Assembly: GCA_958296045.1 (NCBI GenBank)
Contig: CATQHT010000003.1
Coordinates: 1,127,246 to 1,191,245 of the forward strand
Origin: Rhodothermales bacterium
GTDB taxonomy: Bacteria; Bacteroidota; Rhodothermia; Rhodothermales; Bin80
Length of the DNA stretch: 64,000 nucleotides
Reading direction: 5' to 3'
Notes under the pieces: generated by a model
What the model was told of the DNA's origin: nothing
Databases searched by the model: none
What the model saw: only the letters and a program-made list of their open reading frames with translations
In this document: positions 1 through 9,412 of the stretch, one piece after another
How the letters are laid out: the number at the start of each line of letters is the position of its first letter
Position numbering within the stretch: position 1 is the stretch's first letter
Made by a program: the position numbers and the translations under genes

Positions 1-1
1 T

Positions 2-1219
2 GACCAGCTTACCGGGCGCCGGCTGTTGGACTTCTTCGGGTTTTACGCCACTAGCGCTCTGGGCATGAATCACCCGGCACTCACGGGTGACGCCGACTTT
101 CTTGATCGCCTGCAGGAGGTGGCCCTCAATAAGGTTACGAACTCCGATGTGCAGACGGTACATATGGCGCGGTTTCTGGACACATTTGGCCGGGTCGCCA
201 TGCGGGACTGTTTGCCGTATGCGTTCTTTATTTCTGGAGGTGCCCTAGCGGTCGAGAATGCTCTGAAGGCGGCCTTTGACTGGAAGGTGCGCAAGAACTT
301 CGCTAAAGGGTACCGAAGTGTGAAGGGCCACCAGGTGCTCCACCTGGAGGAAGCGTTTCACGGTCGCTCTGGCTACACACTTTCGCTTACCAACACGGCG
401 GATCTGCGCAAGACGAGGTACTTTCCAAAGTTTGACTGGCCGCGCATCGTGAACCCCAAGGTGGTCTGGCCCCTTGAGGAGCATCTTGAGGCGGTTATTG
501 CGGCCGAGAAGCTTGCGCTGGCACAAGCTAAGCGGTACTTTGTTGACCGCCGGGACGACATTGCCTGTGTGCTGTTGGAGACGGTTCAGGGTGAGGGTGG
601 CGATAACCATTTTAGGCCCGAGTTTTTTCGCGCGATTCGAACGTTATGTCTCGAGAATGACGCGTTATTGATTCTAGACGAAGTGCAGAGCGGTGTCGGA
701 ATCACGGGCACATTCTGGGCTTATGAGGGGGTGGATGCGGAGCCCGACCTCATCGCATTTGGCAAGAAGACGCAGGTCTGCGGCATCTTGGCTGGGCAGC
801 GGCTTGACGAGGTGAGTGGTCATGTGTTTGAGGCATCCAGCCGAATCAACTCCACATGGGGCGGCAATCTGGTAGATATGGTCCGCTTTGATCGCACGCT
901 GGAGGTTATTGAGGCGGACGGACTGGTACACAATTCAAAGGAGGTAGGCGCGCATCTTCTGTCGTTGCTGCAGGAGCTTGCGGCGGACCATCACGGGGTC
1001 ACCAATGTGCGGGGTTGCGGCCTGATGTGCGCCTTGGACCTGCCTAGCCGCCCGCTGCGTGACCGTGTCCTCAAGCGCTGCTTTAAGGAGGGCCTGATCC
1101 TTTTGGGATGTGGCGTGCGGTCCATCCGCTTTCGTTCGCCTTTGACTATCACGCGGTCAGAGATTGATGAGGGCATAGCCCTTATGCGCCGCGTGCTCGC
1201 CGCAGAGCTCGGACAATAA
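2..1219 (+). CDS. lat: L-lysine 6-aminotransferase, 5' end outside window
   Basis: PLP-dependent class III (omega) aminotransferase; by overall pattern it matches lysine epsilon-aminotransferase, which transfers the 6-amino group of L-lysine to 2-oxoglutarate. The frame is open to the left edge (reads DQLTGRRLLDFFGFY), so the first ~40 residues are missing. Visible motifs are the PLP-phosphate segment FISGGALAVENALKAA, the cofactor-binding LLILDEVQSGVG with its Asp, and the Schiff-base Lys in IAFGKKTQVCG; the C-terminal RFRSPLTIT is typical of LAT. It stands alone on this strand, followed by the duplicated RM unit. In other bacteria LAT serves lysine catabolism or aminoadipate formation; which applies here cannot be told. 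Confidence 0.85.
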   Translation, partial: DQLTGRRLLDFFGFYATSALGMNHPALTGDADFLDRLQEVALNKVTNSDVQTVHMARFLDTFGRVAMRDCLPYAFFISGGALAVENALKAAFDWKVRKNFAKGYRSVKGHQVLHLEEAFHGRSGYTLSLTNTADLRKTRYFPKFDWPRIVNPKVVWPLEEHLEAVIAAEKLALAQAKRYFVDRRDDIACVLLETVQGEGGDNHFRPEFFRAIRTLCLENDALLILDEVQSGVGITGTFWAYEGVDAEPDLIAFGKKTQVCGILAGQRLDEVSGHVFEASSRINSTWGGNLVDMVRFDRTLEVIEADGLVHNSKEVGAHLLSLLQELAADHHGVTNVRGCGLMCALDLPSRPLRDRVLKRCFKEGLILLGCGVRSIRFRSPLTITRSEIDEGIALMRRVLAAELGQ

Positions 1220-1476
1220 CTGTCGCGCAGACGGCATACGTTTGCCAGAACCGCAGCCAGCGGGCTGGGCTTGGGAAATGCCATGAGCCGGCCACGTCGG
1301 ACTCATGTAGCGCCCCACGCGATGTTCTTGGCGCTAACGCAGGGCATTATATCCTATACACCCGGGTAGGCATCATGTACTACAGCACCGACTTTCAACA
1401 CCTGGGGAGTCTTTGTAACCCGCATCCGTACATGGCATCTAGTAGAATACTACTGACCAAGTGATTAGCCTCCGTA

Positions 1477-1935
1477 CTGGTAAAGAAGGATCAACCAGCG
1501 ATTGGCATAGCCCGCAACGTTATTTCTGGGCATTTCACCAATGAGAGGGACATAGAGGGTGAGGTACGGAAGTTGGTCTTTGCCTTAGGATTCAGAAACG
1601 ATGTGACCGTACCCGTACCTGGGGAATGGTTTGCGGACATCGTTGTACCTCAGTTCAGGGTTCTGATCGAGGTGAATGCTCGTGGACATGGCGATGATCC
1701 TTATGCGGCGAGGGGGAACAAGAGCCCGTATGCACAAGGGGGACGCTATACGCGTGCGCTGCACAAGGCAGAACAGGAGCGGTTAGGTGGCAGCGCGGAG
1801 TTTGCCCGTCCATGGATCGGCATCGTGACCGACGGCGATACCTGGAACGCGTGGCCGTTTGATAGCGATGCTGATCGCTTCGGGGATCAGATCGGGGATG
1901 TGCTAATGCCTGCCCCAGAAGAGCTGCTAAATTAG
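1477..1935 (+). pseudogene. PD-(D/E)xK nuclease part of RM unit, copy 1 (start and catalytic Lys lost)
   Basis: Counterpart of the intact 152-aa nuclease domain at 4961. The codon matching the ATG of copy 2 is CTG here, the next upstream in-frame codons end at a TGA (1462), and the only conventional start is a TTG at 1573, 32 codons in. The HsdR-N-like fold is otherwise readable: Asp54 in FADIVV, Glu65 in VLIEV, and the QxxxY motif (QGGRY). The catalytic Lys of ExK is replaced by Asn (EVN, codon aat against aag in copy 2), so cleavage should be lost even if translated. The frame ends with TAG directly followed in frame by the methyltransferase part. Confidence 0.7.
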
Positions 1936-4542
1936 TTGCGGCACATGTTCGGAGACGAGCCATATCGGAGGCTGCCGGTCCCTGCCAATCCGTCGCGCAG
2001 GTTCGAGCGCTTACGCGATGAGCTGGGGAAGATTTACCGGGAGCTCTCTGGGAGCCGCTATGCGCACACCAAGACCAAGTTCGAGCTCTGGGCAGACATT
2101 CTGGAAGCGTCCAGTATGCGCCCAGACAATCCTGCCGCTGCGCAGAGGCTGTTTGTGGCTCATTCGTTTCTGGTGGCGTTGGCGAAAGGGGTGATTCATG
2201 CACTGAATCATCCAGACACGACACCCGACTCGCAGGAGCTTTTCCGTGAGGACTTTATTGCGTGGATAGTAAGCGACAGGGGTGCCGGACAACAAGGGCG
2301 CCAATGGGCGGACGCGCTGCTGAAGAAGATCCACAGTCATGACTGGCGCAAGCGGAAGGGCGATGTGCTGCGCCCCCTGTATGAGACGTTCGTTGATGCC
2401 AAGGATCGTGCCGACTTCGGAGAATTCTACACCCCGGACTGGCTGGCGGAAGGTATTGTAGCGGAAGTGCTAGACGACGACTGGTGCGAGGCTGCCGTCG
2501 AGCAGGCGCTCGACATTCTTGCCGACGGCTCGGAGCTCAAGGGCCGAGGCGTGCTAGATCCCACATGCGGCTCGGGTACGTTTCTGTACCATGCAGCGCT
2601 TCGCATCCTGAATTCGGATGCCATTATCAGGCGCCACCTGTCGGACGTGCAGAAGACGGATGTGGTGGTAAAGCTGGTAAACGGCATTGACGTGCATCCT
2701 GTAGCCGTAGAGATGGCCCGTGCCTCCATATTGCGCGCCTTACCAACAGAACCCACCAATGGTCCCGCAGCCATCCAGGTATATGAAGGGGATTCCTTAA
2801 TCGCTGGCAGCGAGCACAAGGGATCCTTGTTTTATGAGCACGGCGACCGTTATGTGGTGAAGTCCCCTGGGGGCAGAACGATCGTGCTTCCTAATGCATT
2901 CGTCACCAGTCCACAGGCAGCTCAGGCTTTCGGAAGCATCGTACGCGCAGCTGAGCAAGAGCATGCCTTACCCCGCGAGGCCGCGTTGCTTGTGCCTGCC
3001 AGTGACGTGAAGCTGCTTGAAGAGGCACGGAAGAGACTTTCCCAAATTATTGAACATGAAGGCGATTCCGTGTGGACCTGGTATGTGTCTAATTTGACGG
3101 GTCCGCTGCGGTTGGCTAGGCGCAAGGTTGACCGCATCGTAGCTAACCCGCCCTGGGTGTCCATGGCCAACATACAACCCAGCTCCAGGGAAAAGGGCAA
3201 CCGGAAGCAGATTCTGGAACAGCTGTTTCAGCGCGATGACGCGTACATATGGTCTGGCGGTAAGAACGCACCGCACAACGACATTGCCGCGCTGTTCATC
3301 ATCCATTGCCGTGAGCTCTACATGCAGAACACCGAGAGCGACCCGGCGGCATGGCTGGTGCAGTCATCGGCGATAAAGTCAGAAAACTGGTCCAAGTTCA
3401 GAGAATTGCACGAAGACAGCCTGGCACAGTCTATCGACTTTAAGGCGGTCAAGCCATTCGGCGGCACACGCACCGGCGTCGTGCTGTTTGAGCACCTCAA
3501 AGCTCGCGTGTTCGGGACAGGTAAGCAAAAGCGGCTGGAGACACATCTGGTCGCTGCCAAGAAAAAGCTAAGGGCTAACATGTCGCTGGCGGAGGCGCTT
3601 CCATTGATCAGGGTGATGCCGACGCCTGTGGGGTTTCCCAGGCTTCCCTCGGGCTATCGTGATTATAAGGGTAAGATGCTGGTCAGACAGGGTGCCACCC
3701 TAGTGCCGGATGTGCTCGTTGTAGCTGGCGGCTGGGATATCGGGGACGATGGCACCGCCAGCGTGACCACCACGCGGTCGATACAAGGGGTATGGAGGTC
3801 GGTAGCTGTACAACATGGACGCTTTCCTGCACACTGGATACAGGATTTTCTAAAGAGCAAGTACATGCTTCCGTTCGGCGTCCTGCCGGGAATGCCCAAG
3901 GCTATCCTGCCATTAAATGCTGACGGGCAGGTTCATGACGATCCCTGCGCAGTCAGCGAGTCGTGGGCAAAGCTGGATGCAATCTACCAACAGTACCGTG
4001 GACAGGGCAGCAGCACCCCGAAGACACTGCGCAATCGAGTTGATTACCACGGAATTCTGTCGACGTTGCTACTCCGGCGACGTACTGCTACCGGGAAGGT
4101 TATGGTACTGCATCCGCTCTCAGGGCAAATCATGAGAGCATGCCGGGTTGTGCCCAGCACAGCGGTAGTGGGCCACGCCCAGTACTATCTGATGGCCTCG
4201 GACGAAGAAGAGGCCGCCTACTTAGTCGGCATATTCAATGCTCCAGCCATGCGCCAGGCATTTGTACAATGTAAGACCAGCAGCTTTCATTTCAATGCCA
4301 AACGGATCTGGACGACCATCCCGATTCCGAGGTATGATGCGCACAGTGCTCTGCACAGAGCTATCGCGGACATCGCTCAACGCGCAGAGACGGTCGTGGA
4401 GCACTGGCTGGCTGGCAACTCTACACCTGCGCTGAAGCAGATCAAGGCATCCAACAAGATCCGGTCCATGCTGGATGCACACGGACTTACCAATGAGCTC
4501 AATGCCGCAGTCCGGCAATTGCTTCCAGAGCACACCACGTAG
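1936..4542 (+). CDS. Type IIG-like RM enzyme, N6-adenine methyltransferase and specificity part, copy 1
   Basis: 868-aa gamma-class DNA methyltransferase. Residues 1-150 form an alpha-helical connector, GEFYTP (162-167) and DPTCGSGTF (208-216) bind AdoMet, GIDVHPVAVEMAR follows as motif II, and NPPW (404-407) is the catalytic motif IV. The C-terminal ~350 residues should hold target recognition. It begins directly after the TAG of the nuclease part in the same frame, with TTG at 1936 or ATG at 1945; no good ribosome site is visible. Nuclease, connector, methyltransferase and specificity in this order is the layout of single-chain type IIG/IIL enzymes, so this is the larger part of a split protein of about 1020 aa. 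All methyltransferase motifs are intact, unlike its nuclease partner, so it could act as methylase only. Confidence 0.85.
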   Translation: MRHMFGDEPYRRLPVPANPSRRFERLRDELGKIYRELSGSRYAHTKTKFELWADILEASSMRPDNPAAAQRLFVAHSFLVALAKGVIHALNHPDTTPDSQELFREDFIAWIVSDRGAGQQGRQWADALLKKIHSHDWRKRKGDVLRPLYETFVDAKDRADFGEFYTPDWLAEGIVAEVLDDDWCEAAVEQALDILADGSELKGRGVLDPTCGSGTFLYHAALRILNSDAIIRRHLSDVQKTDVVVKLVNGIDVHPVAVEMARASILRALPTEPTNGPAAIQVYEGDSLIAGSEHKGSLFYEHGDRYVVKSPGGRTIVLPNAFVTSPQAAQAFGSIVRAAEQEHALPREAALLVPASDVKLLEEARKRLSQIIEHEGDSVWTWYVSNLTGPLRLARRKVDRIVANPPWVSMANIQPSSREKGNRKQILEQLFQRDDAYIWSGGKNAPHNDIAALFIIHCRELYMQNTESDPAAWLVQSSAIKSENWSKFRELHEDSLAQSIDFKAVKPFGGTRTGVVLFEHLKARVFGTGKQKRLETHLVAAKKKLRANMSLAEALPLIRVMPTPVGFPRLPSGYRDYKGKMLVRQGATLVPDVLVVAGGWDIGDDGTASVTTTRSIQGVWRSVAVQHGRFPAHWIQDFLKSKYMLPFGVLPGMPKAILPLNADGQVHDDPCAVSESWAKLDAIYQQYRGQGSSTPKTLRNRVDYHGILSTLLLRRRTATGKVMVLHPLSGQIMRACRVVPSTAVVGHAQYYLMASDEEEAAYLVGIFNAPAMRQAFVQCKTSSFHFNAKRIWTTIPIPRYDAHSALHRAIADIAQRAETVVEHWLAGNSTPALKQIKASNKIRSMLDAHGLTNELNAAVRQLLPEHTT

Positions 4543-4813
4543 GTACGGCTCTAAGCTCGGTGAAGAGGCAGCCCGTGCTGTCTACACCCGATGCAGCGAA
4601 GGGGCTTAATCCTTGCGCGGAGACACGGTGGTCCACACGCCGGGTACGCTAGCATGGACGGAGCCGTCGTACATCGCCTCGACCCTTACGGAAGGGAGGT
4701 AACACCGATCAACATATACGGCGTGAAACTGTACCGGGATGGCAAGCAAATCGCCTGCCGGGAGCAAGAAATATGAATGCACCCGATCATCTTTGACATC
4801 CTGGAAGTCGCAC
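4543..4813. other. Spacer between RM copies
   Basis: About 270 bases between the end of copy 1 and the start of copy 2 similarity. A short open frame ending DGKQIACREQEI (stop at 4774-4776) is present but has no recognisable family and no clear ribosome site. Nothing firm is annotated here. Confidence 0.4.
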
Positions 4814-4960
4814 TGTTCTTGGCGGCAGCGCAGGGCATGATATCCCTATGCTTCCGGGTGGGAATCACGTACTATAGCACCGCATTTAAACACCTGGGGA
4901 GCCTTTCTAACCCGCATGCGTACATGGTACCTAGAAGAATGCTACTGACCAGCCTCCATA

Positions 4961-5419
4961 ATGGTAAAGAAGGATCAACCAGCGATTAGCATAGCCCGCA
5001 ATGTTATTTCCGGGCATCTCACCAATGAGAGAGACATAGAGGGTGAGATACGGAAGTTGGTCTTTGCCTTAGGATTCAGAAACGATGTGAACGTACCCGT
5101 ACCTGGGGAAGGGTTGGCAGACATCGTTGTACCTCAGTGCAGGGTTCTGATCGAGGTGAAGGCTCGTGGGCATGGCGATGATCCTTATGCGGCGAAGGGG
5201 AACAAGAGCCCTTATGCACAAGCGGAACGCTATACGCGTGCGCTGCACAAGGCAGAACAGGAGCGGCTGGGTGGCAGCGCGGAGTTTGCCCGTCCATGGA
5301 TCGGCATCGTGACCGACGGCGATACCTGGAACGCGTGGCCGTTTGATAGCGATGCTGATCGCTTCGGGGATCAGATCGGGAATGTGCTAATGCCTGCCCC
5401 AGAAGAGCTGCTGGATTAG
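4961..5419 (+). CDS. PD-(D/E)xK restriction nuclease part of RM unit, copy 2
   Basis: 152-aa protein of the type I/IIG restriction N-terminal (HsdR-N-like) nuclease fold. Catalytic signature: Asp54 in LADIVV, then Glu65 and Lys67 in VLIEVKARG; a QxxxY motif (QAERY, 87-91) follows and the strand WIGIVTDGDTWNAW closes the domain. The ATG start is preserved here. The gene stops with TAG at 5417-5419 and the next codon begins the methyltransferase part in the same frame, exactly as in copy 1. Expected role is DNA cleavage guided by the partner. Whether the two parts are made separately by coupling or joined by stop readthrough is not visible. Confidence 0.85.
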   Translation: MVKKDQPAISIARNVISGHLTNERDIEGEIRKLVFALGFRNDVNVPVPGEGLADIVVPQCRVLIEVKARGHGDDPYAAKGNKSPYAQAERYTRALHKAEQERLGGSAEFARPWIGIVTDGDTWNAWPFDSDADRFGDQIGNVLMPAPEELLD

Positions 5420-8026
5420 TTGCGGCACATGTTCGGCAACGAGTCATTTCGGAAGCTGCCGGTCCCCGCCAACCCGTCGCGCAGGTTCGAGCGCTTACGC
5501 AATGAGCTGGGGAAGATTTACCGGGAGCTCTCCGGGAGCCGCTATGCGCACACCAAGACCAAGCTCGAGCTCTGGGCAGACATTCTGGAAGCGTCCAGTA
5601 TGCGCCCAGACAACCCTGCCGCTGCGCAGAGGCTGTTTGTGGCTCATTCGTTTCTGGTGGCGTTGGCGAAAGGGGTGATTCATGCACTAAACCATCCAGA
5701 CACGACACCCGACTCGCAGGAGCTTTTCAGTGAGGACTTTATTGCGTGGATAGTAAGCGACAGAGGCGCCGGACAACAAGGGCGCCAATGGGCGGACGCG
5801 CTGCTGAAAAAGATCCACAGTTATGACTGGCGCAAGCGGAAGGGCGATGTGCTGCGCCCCCTGTATGAGACGTTTGTTGATGCCAAGGACCGTGCCGACT
5901 TCGGAGAATTCTACACCCCGGACTGGCTGGCGGAAGGTATTGTAGCTGAAGTGCTAGACGAAGACTGGTGCGCAGTTGCCGTAGAGGAGACGCTTGGGGC
6001 ACTTGCCGACGGCTCGGAGCTCAAGGGCCGAGGCGTGCTGGATCCCACATGCGGCTCGGGTACGTTTCTGTACCATGCTGCGCTTCGCATCCTGAACTCG
6101 GATGCCATAATCAGGCGCCACCTGTCGGATGTGCAGAAGGCAGATGTGGTGGTAAAGTTAGTAAACGGCATTGACGTGCATCCGGTAGCCGTAGCGATGG
6201 CCCGTGCCTCCATATTGCGCGCCTTACCAACAGAACCCACCAATGGTCCCTCAGCCATCCAGGTATATGAAGGGGATTCCTTAATCGCTAGCAGCGAGCA
6301 CAAGGGATCGTTGTTCTATGAGCACGGCGACCGTTATGTAGTGAAGTCCCCTGGGGGCAGAACGATCGTGCTGCCTGGCGCATTCGTCACCAGTCCACAG
6401 GCAGGTCAGGCTTTCGGAAGCATCGTACGCGCAGCTGAGCAAGGGCATGCCTTACCCCGCGAGGCCGCGTTGCTTGTGCCTGCCAATGACGTGAAGCTGC
6501 TTGAAGAGGCCCTGAAGAGACTTTCCCACATTATTGAGCGTGAAAGCGATTCCGTCTGGACCTGGTATGTGTCTAATGTGACGGGTCCGCTGCGGTTGGC
6601 TAGGCGCAAGGTTGACCGCATCGTAGCCAACCCGCCCTGGGTGTCCATGGCCAACATACAACCCAGCTCCAGGAAAAAGGGCAACCGGAAGGACGTTCTG
6701 GAACAACTGTTTCAGCGCGACGATACGTACATCTGGTCAGGCGGCAAAAATGCACCGCACAACGACATTGCCGCGCTGTTCATCATCCATTGCCGTGAGC
6801 TCTACATGCAGAGCACAGAGAGCGACCCGGCGGCATGGCTGGTACAGTCGTCGGCGATAAAGTCAGAAAACTGGTCCAAGTTCAGAGAATTGCACGAGGA
6901 CAGGCTGGCACAGTCTATTGATTTCCAAGCGATCAAGCCATTCGGCGACTCACGCACCGGCGTTGTGCTGTTTGAGCACCGCAAAGCTCGCGTGTTTGGA
7001 ACAGGTAAGCAAAAGCGGCTGGAGACTCATCTGGTCGCTGCTAAGAAAAAGCCAAGGACCAACATGTCTTTGGCCGAGGCGATTCCATTGATCAGGGTGA
7101 TGCCGACGCCTATGGGGTTTCCCAGGCATCCCTCGGGCTATTGTGATGCTAAGGGTAAAATGCCCGTCAGGCAGGGTGCCACCCTAGTGCCGGATGTGCT
7201 CGTTGTAGCTGGCAGCTGGGCTATCGGGGATGATGGGATCGCCAGCGTGACCACCACGCGGTCGATACAAGGGGTATGGAGGTCGGTAACTGTGCAGCAC
7301 GGACGCTTTCCTGCACACTGGATACAGGATTTTCTAAAGAGCAAGTACATGCTTCCGTTCGGCGTCCTGCCGGGAATGCCCAAGGCTATCCTGCCATTGA
7401 ATACCGATTGTCAACTGCATGGCGATCCGTGTGCAGCCAACGAGTCGTGGGCAAAGCTGGATGCGATCTACCGGCAGTACCGTGGGCAGGGAAGTAATAC
7501 CCCGAACACGCTGCGCAGGCAAATCGACTTTCACGGGAAGCTGTCGGCGTTACTACTCCGACGACGCGCTTCCACCGGGAAGGTCATGGTGCTGCATCCG
7601 TTATCTGGAAGCCTAATGCGGGCTTGCCGGATTGTGCCCACCGCAGCGGTAGTGGGCCACGCCCAGTACTATCTGATGGCCTCGGGCGAAGAAGAAGCCG
7701 CCTACCTGGTCGGCATATTCAATGCCCCAGCCATGCGACAGGCATTTGTGCAATGCAAGACCAGCAACTTTCATTTCAATGCCAAACGGATCTGGACGAC
7801 GATCCCGATTCCGCGGTACGATGCGCACAGCGCTCTGCACAGAGCTATCGCGGACATCGCTCAACGCGCGGAGACGCTCGTGGAGTGCTGGCTGGCTATC
7901 AACTTTACGCCTGCGTTGAAACAGATCAAGGCATCCAACAGAGTCCGATCCATGCTGGATGCACATGGGCTGAACAAGGAGCTGAATATCGCAGTCCAGC
8001 AGCTACTTCCAGATCACGCAAAGTAA
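5420..8026 (+). CDS. Type IIG-like RM enzyme, N6-adenine methyltransferase and specificity part, copy 2
   Basis: 868 aa, same length as copy 1 with no gaps. It carries the same GEFYTP, DPTCGSGTF and NPPW motifs, so it should methylate adenine. Differences from copy 1 are sparse over the N-terminal 400 residues (5-9% of positions) but reach about a quarter of positions in residues 661-756, inside the presumed specificity half. In this copy the preceding nuclease part has an intact active site, so this is the copy most likely to restrict DNA. Start is TTG at 5420 or ATG at 5429. No separate specificity subunit lies nearby, which fits a self-contained type IIG enzyme. Confidence 0.85.
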   Translation: MRHMFGNESFRKLPVPANPSRRFERLRNELGKIYRELSGSRYAHTKTKLELWADILEASSMRPDNPAAAQRLFVAHSFLVALAKGVIHALNHPDTTPDSQELFSEDFIAWIVSDRGAGQQGRQWADALLKKIHSYDWRKRKGDVLRPLYETFVDAKDRADFGEFYTPDWLAEGIVAEVLDEDWCAVAVEETLGALADGSELKGRGVLDPTCGSGTFLYHAALRILNSDAIIRRHLSDVQKADVVVKLVNGIDVHPVAVAMARASILRALPTEPTNGPSAIQVYEGDSLIASSEHKGSLFYEHGDRYVVKSPGGRTIVLPGAFVTSPQAGQAFGSIVRAAEQGHALPREAALLVPANDVKLLEEALKRLSHIIERESDSVWTWYVSNVTGPLRLARRKVDRIVANPPWVSMANIQPSSRKKGNRKDVLEQLFQRDDTYIWSGGKNAPHNDIAALFIIHCRELYMQSTESDPAAWLVQSSAIKSENWSKFRELHEDRLAQSIDFQAIKPFGDSRTGVVLFEHRKARVFGTGKQKRLETHLVAAKKKPRTNMSLAEAIPLIRVMPTPMGFPRHPSGYCDAKGKMPVRQGATLVPDVLVVAGSWAIGDDGIASVTTTRSIQGVWRSVTVQHGRFPAHWIQDFLKSKYMLPFGVLPGMPKAILPLNTDCQLHGDPCAANESWAKLDAIYRQYRGQGSNTPNTLRRQIDFHGKLSALLLRRRASTGKVMVLHPLSGSLMRACRIVPTAAVVGHAQYYLMASGEEEAAYLVGIFNAPAMRQAFVQCKTSNFHFNAKRIWTTIPIPRYDAHSALHRAIADIAQRAETLVECWLAINFTPALKQIKASNRVRSMLDAHGLNKELNIAVQQLLPDHAK

Positions 8027-8730
8027 ATGCTGTGCTGAACACTGTGAAAGGGAATAAGTGCAGCGCTGCGGCATTTTGGCGGAAGACCATCTTCCCGATC
8101 GCAAACATCGCCTATTTCCAGCATACCGACTAAAGTTAACATAGGCGGCAGGATTGCGCTGCGTATAGAGAACACCTTCCGGGTTCTTAAGAGCAGATGC
8201 AAGATAGAGTAGCTGCGCATGCTGCGAGCAGACCGTCTGCGGCGATCTGCCTATTCCGGTCAATAGCGTCACCAAATCCGATGACGCGCACCATCGATTC
8301 CGGTGCAAGCGTGCCACTTACATACTCATATGTGCATGGTTAGCTTCGAGGACTGTGGAGCTGATGTGATCGGGCGTAAAGCGTCGTAGGCGTGCCACCA
8401 TCACACGGTCAGCGTGTCCCGGTTAACCCACATCGCTCTGCTTAACCCCGTGAGGCAACTGGGGTCCTTTGCAGACCCAAACAAGCAGCCGAACATACGA
8501 GTGACCGTGCTGATGAGCGTAGAGCTGCCCATTACCCATAAGGCGCAACCGTCTGCACGTCAGAAAGTACAATTATGGCAGATGGCTGCTGAGCGAAGCA
8601 GGATCGTCGCTGCCCAGCCCGCCGCCGTATATCGGAGAGCAAGCGCCATGTTGGCGAGCGGTTGAGATCCAGGATGCATGCTGCTGCAGAATACCGCGCA
8701 CACTGTCCATCAAGATTGACCGTCACCGCC
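8027..8730. other. Gene-poor stretch after RM unit
   Basis: About 700 bases without a convincing gene. Short open frames exist on both strands (for example 8414-8665 forward), but none shows a family motif or a good ribosome site. It may be relic sequence at the right border of the RM duplication. Confidence 0.4.
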
Positions 8731-9057
8731 ATGGCCATAGCTCACGTTTATGAGTGCCAGCACTGTGGCAGGTCGATAGAGACATGGAACGAGGATAGCC
8801 CGTACTTCTTAGACGAGCAGGGCAACAAGGCCTACGCTTACCATCCTGGGATTGACCGCTACATGATCATTTGGAATGACTCTCCCCACCTTTGCCTTCC
8901 GTGTGGCCTTGAAATCATGGTAGACTCACGCAGTCCGCGCAAGACATGTCCCAAATGCACATCACCTGAAATCACGGACACATGGGAATTGGACAGGAAG
9001 CCATGCCCTGACTGCGGTGACGGCTCCTTTACTGCAACTGAGTTCACGGTATCGTAA
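8731..9057 (+). CDS. Small protein with four CxxC knuckles (zinc-ribbon type)
   Basis: 108-aa protein of unknown function. It has four CxxC pairs (ECQHCG, LCLPCG, TCPKC, PCPDCG), enough for two zinc-binding ribbons, with an acidic aromatic linker between the first two. The ATG at 8731 (MAIAHVYECQHCG) is chosen because it lies just before the first knuckle; the frame is open further upstream but that part has no conserved look. It has no obvious operon partner, being between the RM unit and the end of gyrA on the opposite strand. Zinc binding is inferred from the cysteines; DNA, RNA or protein binding is possible. Confidence 0.6.
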   Translation: MAIAHVYECQHCGRSIETWNEDSPYFLDEQGNKAYAYHPGIDRYMIIWNDSPHLCLPCGLEIMVDSRSPRKTCPKCTSPEITDTWELDRKPCPDCGDGSFTATEFTVS

Positions 9058-9412
9058 ACGGCATGCCGTGGCGCCAGATCACTTGGCAATGATCGAGCAC
9101 CACAACGCCGACGTTGCTGTCGCTTTCGACGTTGCGGCACGATGCAAAGGTCGCTGCTTCCGCAGTCTCCGAGCGATGCTCGGGCACTGGAAGGAAGACG
9201 TAATATCTGTGACATAACTCGCGCAGCTGCCTACCGCCGCGCCAAGACATTGGTGCTGGAGAGGAAGTACCCTTTGCTCGGCTGGTAAAGTGCCCAGCCA
9301 GACTGGGCTGGGCAGGCCTCCCGCAAGAGACCGCATCGGTCACATCCACCCTGATAGGAGATAATGTCGTGAGCAACGTGGCCCACTGCCCGCGCGCATG
9401 TCTCCGAGCGCT
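9058..9412. other. Intergenic region downstream of gyrA
   Basis: About 350 bases between the zinc-ribbon gene and the gyrA stop, convergent. It holds the hairpin at 9291-9314 and otherwise no supported gene. Confidence 0.5.
9291..9314 (-). terminator. Hairpin, possible gyrA terminator
   Basis: A perfect 9-bp stem (tgcccagcc / ggctgggca) with a 6-base loop lies about 100 bases past the gyrA stop codon. On the gyrA strand it is followed by cttta, a weak U tract. It could be a terminator or only an mRNA 3'-end stabiliser. Confidence 0.5.

Larger units (their letters stand above)
1325..4542 (+). repeat. Tandem duplication, copy 1 of RM unit
   Basis: About 3.2 kb that recurs at 4814-8026. From the nuclease start onward the two copies are co-linear with a constant offset of 3484 bases, so no net indel separates them over 3 kb. 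The upstream leaders also match, but copy 1 carries an extra 8 bases (agtgatta) just before the start. Similarity ends at the methyltransferase stop codon. Confidence 0.92.
4814..8026 (+). repeat. Tandem duplication, copy 2 of RM unit
   Basis: Second copy of the 3.2-kb unit at 1325-4542 in direct orientation. Flanks on the right (after 8026) do not resemble the sequence after copy 1, so the unit ends at the coding region. Confidence 0.92.

Noticed and set aside
1933-5419. Pyrrolysine or general TAG recoding at the RM stop codons
   Set aside because: Other genes in the window end in TAG, and no pyl genes are present; coupling or leaky readthrough is simpler.
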